NCBI GenBank assembly: GCA_016463385.1
Contig: JAEMRL010000029.1
Span: 1 to 6,425 of the forward strand
Reading direction: 5' to 3'
DNA from: Thermoleophilia bacterium
Lineage (GTDB): Bacteria; Actinomycetota; Thermoleophilia; Miltoncostaeales; Miltoncostaeaceae
Length of the DNA: 6,425 nt
In this document: positions 1-5,419 of the stretch, in pieces
How the letters are laid out: each line of letters opens with the position of its first letter
Position numbering within the stretch: position 1 is the stretch's first letter
The notes under the pieces: generated by a model
What the model was told of the DNA's origin: nothing
Seen by the model: only the letters and a program-made list of their open reading frames with translations
Database searches by the model: none
Translations under genes and position numbers: made by a program

Positions 1-1317
1 GCGCAGCCCGACGACCGCGAAGGCGGCCAGGAACGAGGCCGCCAGGATGTCGAGCGTCCCGGTTCCGACCAGCACCAGGAGGGCCACGATCGCGAGGCCG
101 ACGAGCGGGGCCTTCTCCTCGCGCGGCGGTCCGTCGCCGTCGAGCGGCGCCACCACCAGGAAGTCGCGCGCGCCCATGTTCGGGCGGAAGGCGGGGCCGG
201 CCAGCACGAGGAGCACGTCCCCGACGCGCAGGACGACCTCGCCCGGCTTGTCGGCGACCCGCTCGTCCGCCCGGTGGATGGCCACGACGGCGCCGCCGTA
301 GCGCCCGCGGAAGCCGATCTGCTTGAGGGTCGAGCCCACCAGGGGCGAGCCCGGCGCGATCACGGCCTCGAACAGCCGACGCTCGATGGCCGATCCCACC
401 CCCGCGAAATGGCGCTCCTCCGCCGAGACGAGCCCCGGGATCTGCTGGAGGTCGAGGACCCGCGTGACGTTGCCCGCGAACGTCAGCCGGTCGCCCACCG
501 CGATCACCTCGTCGGGACGCACCGAGGAGATCCGCCGGCCGTCGCGCTCGACCTCGACGAGGTACACGCCGAGCAGGTTGCGCAGGCCGCCCTCGGAGAC
601 GCTCCTGCCCGCGATGCCGACGGCCTCCTCGGTCACGACCATCTCGACCGTGAACTCGCGTGCGTCGGCGTCGACGTTCTCGCTGGGCGAGCGGCGCGCC
701 GGCAGCAGGATCGGCGTGAGCACGATCATGACGCCCAGGCTCAGCAGCGCGAAGGGCAGGCCGACGGCGCCGATCTCGAAGAGCCCCAGCCCCGGCTCGC
801 CGTAGTCCTTGAGCAGCCCGTCGACGACGAGGTTCGTCGAGGTGCCGATCAGCGTGACCGTGCCGCCGACGACGGCCGCGAAGCTGACGGGCATGAGGTA
901 CTTCGACGGCGAGCGCCCCGCCCGGCGCGCCCAGTTGATGACCGGCGGGATCGCCATGGCCACGATGGGCGTGTTGTTCAGGAAGGCGGAGGAGGCCGCC
1001 GTCGGGATCAGGACCCGGGCGAGCGTCGCACGGTCGCCGGACACCGTCCCGACGGCCCGCCGCGCCGCGAAGCGTGCCACGGTGTTCTCGAGGACGCGCG
1101 TCCGCCCCGCGGCCGCGGCCACCACGTAGAGCGCGGCCACCGTGAGTGGCGCGGAGTTCGAGAAGCCGGAGAACGCCGCGTCGCTGTCGATGACGCCGGC
1201 GACCAGCAGGACGACCACGCCGGCGAGCACCGTGAGCGCCGGGGAGAATCGCTCGGAGACGAGGGCGACGAGCACGGCGGCGATGACCGCGAGGGTGAGG
1301 ACGGCGTCGACAGTCAT
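1..1317 (-). CDS. SLC13/DASS-family permease with two TrkA-C (RCK_C) domains, 3' end outside window
   Basis: Reading the minus strand from the ATG at 1317-1315 gives 439 uninterrupted codons to the window edge, so the C-terminal part is missing (such permeases are usually near 590 aa). Hydrophobic segments occur at about residues 5-20, 28-44, 55-70, 141-155 and 183-206. The SLC13 hairpin signatures are visible: FLNNTPIVAM at 112-121 and GTSTNLVV at 158-165. A soluble insert follows, with two RCK_C-like domains at about 221-292 and 313-376, each with a hydrophobic strand plus a VGD turn (VGDRLTF at 274-280, VGDVLLV at 365-371). Membrane segments resume at about 404. The family moves dicarboxylates, sulfate or other anions across the inner membrane; RCK_C domains are thought to bind a regulatory ligand. 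The substrate cannot be told from this sequence. No clear Shine-Dalgarno precedes the ATG. It diverges from the succinate dehydrogenase operon, so dicarboxylate transport is attractive but only inferred. Confidence 0.88.
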   Translation of the reverse strand, partial: MTVDAVLTLAVIAAVLVALVSERFSPALTVLAGVVVLLVAGVIDSDAAFSGFSNSAPLTVAALYVVAAAAGRTRVLENTVARFAARRAVGTVSGDRATLARVLIPTAASSAFLNNTPIVAMAIPPVINWARRAGRSPSKYLMPVSFAAVVGGTVTLIGTSTNLVVDGLLKDYGEPGLGLFEIGAVGLPFALLSLGVMIVLTPILLPARRSPSENVDADAREFTVEMVVTEEAVGIAGRSVSEGGLRNLLGVYLVEVERDGRRISSVRPDEVIAVGDRLTFAGNVTRVLDLQQIPGLVSAEERHFAGVGSAIERRLFEAVIAPGSPLVGSTLKQIGFRGRYGGAVVAIHRADERVADKPGEVVLRVGDVLLVLAGPAFRPNMGARDFLVVAPLDGDGPPREEKAPLVGLAIVALLVLVGTGTLDILAASFLAAFAVVGLR

Positions 1318-1342
1318 ATGCGCGGATCGCGGCGAGGCATAA

Positions 1343-1369
1343 GCGCCGGTTATACAGGAGTGCCGGCGC
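1343..1369. repeat. 7-bp inverted repeat in the divergent intergenic region
   Basis: Perfect arms GCGCCGG (1343-1349) and CCGGCGC (1363-1369) flank a 13-nt, relatively AT-rich centre holding the candidate -10 of the leftward permease gene. It could be an operator for a dimeric regulator or a small hairpin in the 5' leader. Short GC palindromes arise often by chance at this base composition, so its function is unproven. Confidence 0.35.
1349..1354 (-). promoter_or_regulatory. Candidate -10 box for the SLC13 permease gene
   Basis: On the minus strand this reads TATAAC, directly preceded by TG (extended -10-like), in one of the few AT-rich spots of the region. Transcription would start near 1342, giving a leader of about 25 nt before the ATG at 1317. 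No convincing -35 is seen (ATCGGC at 17-nt spacing). Confidence 0.35.
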
Positions 1370-1435
1370 CCGCCGATCCGCCACGTCACGCGGGAAAGCG
1401 ACGAATGACCCGCAGGAGAGCGTGCGTCCGTCCGG

Positions 1436-1441
1436 TAGAGT
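1436..1441 (+). promoter_or_regulatory. Candidate -10 box for the sdhABE operon
   Basis: TAGAGT lies 39 nt upstream of the sdhA start, in the context CCGGTAGAGTCA. Transcription starting about 7 nt downstream would leave a leader of about 33 nt containing the sdhA Shine-Dalgarno. No TTGACA-like -35 is visible. A second candidate is TATACA at 1351-1356, which would give a leader of over 100 nt. Confidence 0.3.
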
Positions 1442-1466
1442 CACATCCGAGGTTTAACCAAGAAGC

Positions 1467-1472
1467 GGAGGG
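1467..1472 (+). promoter_or_regulatory. Ribosome binding site that fixes the TTG start of sdhA
   Basis: GGAGGG is followed by an 8-nt spacer and then TTG at 1481. The frame is closed by a TAG at 1436-1438 with no ATG or GTG between it and 1481, and the first in-frame ATG (codon 16) lies inside the FAD-binding glycine motif. The TTG is therefore the only sensible start. Confidence 0.8.
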
Positions 1473-1480
1473 CACGGACA

Positions 1481-3175
1481 TTGCTCAGCCATGACGTGGT
1501 GGTGGTCGGCGCCGGCCTCGCCGGAATGCGCGCGGCGATCGCCGCACACGAGGCGGGCGTGGATGTCGCCCTCGTGACCAAGGTCCACCCGGTGCGGAGC
1601 CACTCGGGCGCCGCGCAGGGAGGCGTCAACGCCGCCCTCGGCAACCAGACCGAGGATCACCCGGACAACCACACGTTCGACACCGTCAAGGGCGCCGACT
1701 ACATCGGCGACCAGGACGCGATCGAGATCCTGTGCAACGAGGCCCCGGGCGAGATCATCCAGCTCGAGCACTGGGGCGCGGTGTTCAGCCGCGACGAGAC
1801 GACGGGCAAGATCGCCCAGCGCCCGTTCGGTGGCGCCGGGTACCCGCGCACCTGCTACGCGGCCGACCTGACCGGGCTCGTGATGCTGCACACGCTCTAC
1901 ACCGTGTGCGTCAAGTACGACATCCCGACCTACGAGGAGTGGTTCGTCACCGAGCTGGTGAAGGACTCCCACGGCGGCTGCTGCGGCGTGGTGGCCTACG
2001 ACATGGTCCACGGCACGATCCAGACGATCGGCGCCAAGGCCGTGGTGCTCGCGACCGGCGGCGCCGGCCGCGTCTACCGGCCCTCCACCAACTCGCACTC
2101 CTCCACCGGCGACGGCATGGGCCTCGCGCTCAAGGCCGGCGTGCCGCTGAAGGACATGGAGTTCATGCAGTTCCACCCCACGACGCTCAACCCGAGCGGC
2201 GTGCTGGTGACCGAGGGGGCCCGCGGAGAGGGCGGCTACCTCCTCAACTCCGAGGGCGAGCGCTTCATGAGCAAGTACGCGCCCAACAAGCTCGAGCTGG
2301 CCTCGCGCGACGTGGTGTCGCGCTCGGAGGCCACCGAGATCCTCGAGGGCCGCGGCGTCAACGGGTCGATCATGCTCGACCTGCGCCACCTCGGCCGCGA
2401 GAAGATCATGGAGCGGCTGCCGCAGATCCGCGAGCTGGCGATGGCCTTCGCCGGCGTCGACCCGATCGAGGCGCCCATCCCGATCCGGCCCGGCGCCCAC
2501 TACCACATGGGTGGCGTGCACGTGGACTCGTGGGGGGCCGCCCCGCACATGCAGGGCCTGTTCGCCGCCGGCGAGTGCGCCTGCGTCTCGGTGCACGGCG
2601 CCAACCGCCTCGGCGGCAACTCGCTGCTGGAGGGCGTCGTCTTCGGCGCCCGCACCGGCGCGGCGGCCGCGCGGTACGCGACCGACGTGTTCAACGGGCG
2701 CGGCATCGAGGCCACCCCGGAGGCCGCGGTCAAGTTCGAGGCCGAGCTGCGCGAGCTGCTCGACCGCCAGAACGGCCCCAAGCAGCACGAGCTGCGCGAG
2801 GTGCTCTCCGACACGATGCAGGAGAAGGTCGGCGTCTTCCGCACCGAGGAGCAGCTGCGCGACGCGCAGGCGACCGTCGAGGACCTCCGCGAGAAGTTCA
2901 AGAGCGTCGTGGTCACCGACAAGGGCCGCACGTTCAACCAGTCCCTGATCCACACGATCGAGACCGGTTACCTGCTGGACCTGGCCGCGACGATGGTCGC
3001 CGGGGCGGTGGAGCGCACGGAGAGCCGCGGGGCGCACTCGCGCACCGACTTCCCCGAGCGCGACGACGAGAACTGGATGAAGCACACCCTGTCGTATCTC
3101 GAGGACGATCAGATCCGTCTCGACTACTCCGAGGTGACGGTGACCAAGTACGAGCCCCAGGTGAGGTCCTACTAA
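1481..3175 (+). CDS. sdhA: Succinate dehydrogenase/fumarate reductase flavoprotein subunit SdhA
   Basis: A 564-aa catalytic subunit that interconverts succinate and fumarate with covalently bound FAD. It starts at TTG directly at the first beta strand: VVVVGAGLAGM (residues 6-16) is the dinucleotide-binding motif. His41 in RSHSGAAQGG matches the histidine that carries the flavin. Substrate-site residues seen in family motifs are His232 (FHPT), Arg276 (SRDVV), His340 (HYHMGG) and Arg376 (GANRLGGNS); TEGARGEGG (244-252) and the C-terminal ESRGAHSRTDFPERD (514-528) are also family hallmarks. The length is normal. There is no signal peptide or twin-arginine leader, so the enzyme should face the cytoplasm, unlike the exported MfrA of Wolinella and Campylobacter. 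It is the first gene of a three-gene operon and its stop overlaps the sdhB start by one base. The direction of the reaction in vivo cannot be told from sequence. Confidence 0.97.
   Translation: MLSHDVVVVGAGLAGMRAAIAAHEAGVDVALVTKVHPVRSHSGAAQGGVNAALGNQTEDHPDNHTFDTVKGADYIGDQDAIEILCNEAPGEIIQLEHWGAVFSRDETTGKIAQRPFGGAGYPRTCYAADLTGLVMLHTLYTVCVKYDIPTYEEWFVTELVKDSHGGCCGVVAYDMVHGTIQTIGAKAVVLATGGAGRVYRPSTNSHSSTGDGMGLALKAGVPLKDMEFMQFHPTTLNPSGVLVTEGARGEGGYLLNSEGERFMSKYAPNKLELASRDVVSRSEATEILEGRGVNGSIMLDLRHLGREKIMERLPQIRELAMAFAGVDPIEAPIPIRPGAHYHMGGVHVDSWGAAPHMQGLFAAGECACVSVHGANRLGGNSLLEGVVFGARTGAAAARYATDVFNGRGIEATPEAAVKFEAELRELLDRQNGPKQHELREVLSDTMQEKVGVFRTEEQLRDAQATVEDLREKFKSVVVTDKGRTFNQSLIHTIETGYLLDLAATMVAGAVERTESRGAHSRTDFPERDDENWMKHTLSYLEDDQIRLDYSEVTVTKYEPQVRSY
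3163..3166 (+). promoter_or_regulatory. Ribosome binding site of sdhB
   Basis: GAGG within the last codons of sdhA, 8 nt before the ATG at 3175. It supports the 1-nt overlap start (TAATG) and translational coupling with sdhA. Confidence 0.65.
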
Positions 3176-4125
3176 TGGCGAAGACGACCTTCGACATCTT
3201 CCGGTACCAGCCCGACGTCTCGGATGCCCAGTACCGGCAGTCCTACGACCTCGAGCACGAGGGTGACTTCACCATCCTCGACGCGATCCTGCGGCTGCAG
3301 GACGAGCAGGACGGCACGCTGGCCGTGCGTTATTCCTGCCGTTCGGCCATCTGCGGCTCGTGTGCCTGCAAGGCCAACGGCAAGACGGTGCTCGCCTGCA
3401 TGAGCCAGGTCGAGGACGTCAAGAAGGAGTTCGGGACCGAGACGGTGCAGGTCGACCCGATCGGGAACTTCGCGCCCCTCAAGGACCTGATCGTGGACAT
3501 GGACCCGTTCTGGGCCAAGTTCAAGTCGGTCAAGCCGTACCTGATCCCCGACGGCCCCGCTCCCGAGAAGGAGCGGATCGTGTCGAAGGAGGACATGCAG
3601 AAGCTGTTCCGCGAGAGCGCCTGCATCCTCTGCGCCGCCTGCTACAGCGAGTGCAACTCGCTGGCGGCCGACCCCGACTTCGTCGGCCCGGCCGCCTTCG
3701 CCTGGGGCTACCGCTTCGCGGGCGACGTCCGCGACGGCCAGCGCAAGCAGCGCGCCAAGCTCTACACCGGCGAGCACGGCGTCTGGGACTGCACCCGCTG
3801 CATGTACTGCAACGAGCGCTGCCCCAAGGGCGTCAACCCGCGTGACGCGATCGAGAAGCTCGGCGGCATCGCCTTCCAGGAGGGCCGCTCGATGAAGGAC
3901 GCCGGCGCCCGCCACGCGAAGGCGTTCCTGATCTCGATGCGCACCGGCGGCAAGCTCAACGAGACCGTCCTCGTGCCCTTCACCGACCCGGTCAAGGCCC
4001 ACTTCGACATCCCGTTCGCGCTGCAGATGATCCGCCACGGCAAGGCGCCGTCGCCGATCCCGCACCGGATCAAGAAGCTCAAGGAAGTCCAGAAGCTGAT
4101 GAAGAACGTCAAGGAGACCATCTAG
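3175..4125 (+). CDS. sdhB: Succinate dehydrogenase/fumarate reductase iron-sulfur subunit SdhB, type E with extra cysteine
   Basis: A 316-aa electron-transfer subunit linking the SdhA flavin to the next subunit. The N-terminal ferredoxin-like domain has the [2Fe-2S] ligands Cys55, Cys60, Cys63 and Cys75 (SCRSAICGSCAC). The C-terminal domain has CILCAACYSEC (Cys150, 153, 156, 160) and a second cluster motif with Cys206, Cys209, Cys212 and Cys216 (CTRCMYCNERCPKG). Classical SdhB proteins have a non-cysteine residue at the 209 position and so hold a [3Fe-4S] cluster; here Cys209 predicts a second [4Fe-4S] cluster, as described for the Sulfolobus enzyme. After the last cysteine there are 100 residues, against only about 20 in E. 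coli SdhB. This basic tail (GARHAKAF at 244-251, ending in lysine-rich helices) probably contacts the CCG subunit. The ATG overlaps the sdhA stop by one base (TAATG). The same frame stays open upstream inside sdhA, but that part is out of frame with sdhA and is not protein. Confidence 0.95.
   Translation: MAKTTFDIFRYQPDVSDAQYRQSYDLEHEGDFTILDAILRLQDEQDGTLAVRYSCRSAICGSCACKANGKTVLACMSQVEDVKKEFGTETVQVDPIGNFAPLKDLIVDMDPFWAKFKSVKPYLIPDGPAPEKERIVSKEDMQKLFRESACILCAACYSECNSLAADPDFVGPAAFAWGYRFAGDVRDGQRKQRAKLYTGEHGVWDCTRCMYCNERCPKGVNPRDAIEKLGGIAFQEGRSMKDAGARHAKAFLISMRTGGKLNETVLVPFTDPVKAHFDIPFALQMIRHGKAPSPIPHRIKKLKEVQKLMKNVKETI
4111..4116 (+). promoter_or_regulatory. Ribosome binding site that fixes the GTG start of the CCG-domain gene
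   Basis: AAGGAG with an 8-nt spacer to the GTG at 4125, which overlaps the sdhB stop by one base (TAGTG). The spacing equals that before sdhA and sdhB, supporting GTG as the true start. Confidence 0.75.
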
Positions 4126-5006
4126 TGCGCCGGTTCGCCTACTACCCGGGCTGCATCGCGGAGTTCAGCTCGAAGGAGCTCGACGCCACGACCAAGCACC
4201 TGGCGCCGATGCTCGACATCGAGCTGCTGCCGATGCCCGCCGCGACATGCTGCGGGGCCGGCGACATCGCCGAGGCCAAGCCGAACCTGTACCTGACGCT
4301 CAACGTCCGCATCCTCTCGCAGGCCGAGGAGATGGGCGTCGACATCCTGACCATCTGCAACGTCTGCACGCTGAACCTGCGGCGGGCGAACAAGATGGTC
4401 AAGGAGGACGCGCGCCTTCTCGAGTCGGTGAACGAGGAGCTGGTGAAGGTCGGCGCCCGGCCGTACGAGGGCACGATCGACGTCACCCACCTGCTCTGGT
4501 ACATCAGCACCGAGGAGGGCCTGGCGCTGCTGGAGAAGCAGGGTCCGAAGGGCCTCAACGGCCTCCGGGTGGCCCCCTACTACGGCTGCCAGCTGCTGCG
4601 GCCGTCGTCGGTGATGGGCTTCGAGGACCCCGACAAGCCGCAGTCGCTCGAGCGGCTGATCACCGCCCTCGGCGGCGAGGTGGCCGACTACGAGGCCAAG
4701 TCGTCGTGCTGCGGCTTCCCGATCATCCTGGCCCGCGAGCAGGTGGCCCTGAAGGAGTCGCACAACGCGCTCTCGCAGTCGCGGGACGCCGGCGCCGACG
4801 TCATGGTCACGCCCTGCCCGCTGTGCCACCTGGCGATGGACGCCTACCAGCGCAAGGCCGAGGCGGCCAACGCGACCGAGTACAACATGCCGGTGCTCCA
4901 CCTGCCCCAGCTGATCGGCCTGGCGCTCGGGATCGACAACAAGATCATGGACTTCAAGCGGCACCTGGTGCCGATGGACCGCGTCCTGGAGGCTGTCGGG
5001 GCGTAG
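4125..5006 (+). CDS. sdhE: SdhE-type CCG-domain (HdrB-like) iron-sulfur subunit of non-classical succinate dehydrogenase
   Basis: A 293-aa protein with two complete cysteine-rich CCG domains. The first uses Cys10, Cys42-Cys43-Gly44, Cys78 and Cys81; the second uses Cys155, Cys195-Cys196-Gly197, Cys231 and Cys234. This pattern and spacing match heterodisulfide reductase subunit B, whose CCG domains each bind a noncubane [4Fe-4S] cluster. All ten ligands are present, so the protein should be functional. No transmembrane helix is seen; the C-terminal stretch LPQLIGLALG (260-269) is typical of HdrB and may be part of a hydrophobic or amphipathic helix. In type E succinate:quinone oxidoreductases such a protein replaces the membrane anchors SdhC/SdhD. 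Its place directly after sdhB, with a 1-nt overlap, argues for that role rather than methanogenic heterodisulfide chemistry. It is unrelated to the flavinylation factor also called SdhE. Other possible names are MfrE or HdrB-like; a thiol/disulfide partner instead of quinone remains possible. Confidence 0.9.
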   Translation: MRRFAYYPGCIAEFSSKELDATTKHLAPMLDIELLPMPAATCCGAGDIAEAKPNLYLTLNVRILSQAEEMGVDILTICNVCTLNLRRANKMVKEDARLLESVNEELVKVGARPYEGTIDVTHLLWYISTEEGLALLEKQGPKGLNGLRVAPYYGCQLLRPSSVMGFEDPDKPQSLERLITALGGEVADYEAKSSCCGFPIILAREQVALKESHNALSQSRDAGADVMVTPCPLCHLAMDAYQRKAEAANATEYNMPVLHLPQLIGLALGIDNKIMDFKRHLVPMDRVLEAVGA

Positions 5007-5013
5007 CGGCCCC

Positions 5014-5049
5014 GCGACCCCGGAGCGGCCGTCGCCGCTCCGGGGTCGC
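5014..5049 (+). terminator. Perfect 16-bp-stem hairpin ending the sdh operon
   Basis: Left arm 5014-5029 (starting GCGACCCC) and right arm 5034-5049 (ending GGGGTCGC) are exact reverse complements with a 4-nt loop, CGTC. It begins 8 nt after the sdhE stop. No T-run follows, as is common for hairpins at gene ends in GC-rich actinobacteria, so termination may be Rho-assisted or of the U-less type. It separates the operon from the next gene. Confidence 0.8.
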
Positions 5050-5056
5050 CGCGCGG

Positions 5057-5062
5057 TACGGT
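5057..5062 (+). promoter_or_regulatory. Candidate -10 box for the glutaredoxin-like gene
   Basis: TACGGT in the context GCGGTACGGTTGAGGGCG lies 8 nt before the ATG at 5071, close enough that transcription would begin at or next to the start codon (leaderless mRNA). The -35 position would fall in the right arm of the terminator hairpin. No consensus -35 is visible. Confidence 0.4.
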
Positions 5063-5070
5063 TGAGGGCG

Positions 5071-5391
5071 ATGCTGATCTACGACGCCCCCGACTGCTGG
5101 AAGTGCGTCGAGGTGAAGGCCGCCCTCGAGGAGCTCGGCCTCCCCTACGACGCCGTCACCGTGCGCGGAAACCCCGCCGCACGCGCGGACCTCGTCGCCG
5201 CCCAGGGCGAGCCGCCCCAGGTGCCGATGCTGCGCGACGGCGACGTCGCCGTGTGGGACCGGCGCCGCATCCTCGCCTATCTGCGTCAGACCTACGGCGC
5301 CGCCGAGGAGGGCGAGGTGCCCTACGCCGAGCTGCCGGTCTTCATGGGGGGCGTCTGCCGTGTGGACGACCCCTCCTGCGACACCCGCTAG
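5071..5391 (+). CDS. Glutaredoxin/GST-N-like thioredoxin-fold protein
   Basis: A 106-aa cytoplasmic protein. MLIYDAPDCWKC (1-12) is a first beta strand running into a CxxC active site (Cys9, Cys12), followed by an alpha helix (VEVKAALEELG) and a beta strand (YDAVTV). QVPML (50-54) supplies the expected cis-proline (Pro52) and is followed by the VWDRRRILAYL helix. This order is that of glutaredoxin and the N-terminal domain of glutathione S-transferases. Probable role: thiol-disulfide exchange or handling of a low-molecular-weight thiol. The tail after residue 80 adds two further cysteines (Cys96, Cys103). The start is set at ATG 5071; an upstream in-frame TTG at 5062 would overlap the -10 box, and the GAGGG at 5064-5068 is too close to the ATG for a normal Shine-Dalgarno, so a leaderless start is likely. 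It lies after the sdh terminator, so it is probably transcribed separately. Confidence 0.8.
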   Translation: MLIYDAPDCWKCVEVKAALEELGLPYDAVTVRGNPAARADLVAAQGEPPQVPMLRDGDVAVWDRRRILAYLRQTYGAAEEGEVPYAELPVFMGGVCRVDDPSCDTR

Positions 5392-5407
5392 TTCCGGCGG
5401 CGGGGCC

Positions 5408-5413
5408 TATCAT
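5408..5413 (+). promoter_or_regulatory. Candidate -10 box for the GNAT-like gene
   Basis: TATCAT is followed by exactly 6 nt and then the GTG at 5420, which places the expected transcription start on the first base of the start codon. This is a classic leaderless arrangement and it sets the start codon choice. No clear -35 is seen. Confidence 0.5.
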
Positions 5414-5419
5414 GGCTCC

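Noticed and set aside
1451..1459. A small palindrome GGTT-T-AACC just before the sdhA ribosome site.
   Set aside because: Four-base arms are too short to claim an operator or hairpin without conservation data.
274..1494. A 406-codon plus-strand open frame opposite the permease gene.
   Set aside because: It is extremely Arg/Asp/Glu/His-rich with no fold-like pattern, and the minus strand encodes a clear membrane permease over the same bases.
1979..1987. A Cys-Cys-Gly triplet in SdhA (Cys167-Cys168-Gly169).
   Set aside because: It lacks the other cysteines of a CCG domain (no upstream single Cys and downstream CxxC at the right spacing), so it is a chance occurrence and not an iron-sulfur site.
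1454..3085. A 543-codon open frame antisense to sdhA.
   Set aside because: High GC with G/C-ending codons opens antisense frames; the translation is rich in Val, His, Asp, Arg and Ala with no recognisable motif, while the sense strand encodes an unmistakable SdhA.
1732..3174. A long plus-strand open frame that runs through sdhA and continues without a stop into sdhB, looking like a fusion of about 800 residues.
   Set aside because: The part before 3175 is out of frame with sdhA and has the Arg/Ala/Gly/Pro-rich composition of a shadow frame; the real protein starts at ATG 3175 with a Shine-Dalgarno and a 1-nt overlap.
4125..5006. The CCG gene as evidence of a methanogen-type heterodisulfide reductase.
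   Set aside because: There is no HdrA or MvhD-like gene and the upstream partners are SdhA and SdhB, so a type E succinate dehydrogenase is the better reading.
5360..5419. An earlier GTG start (5360) for the GNAT-like gene.
   Set aside because: It would overlap the glutaredoxin-like gene by 32 bases, add a low-complexity Pro/Ser/Gly stretch and bypass the -10 box that sits exactly 6 nt before GTG 5420.
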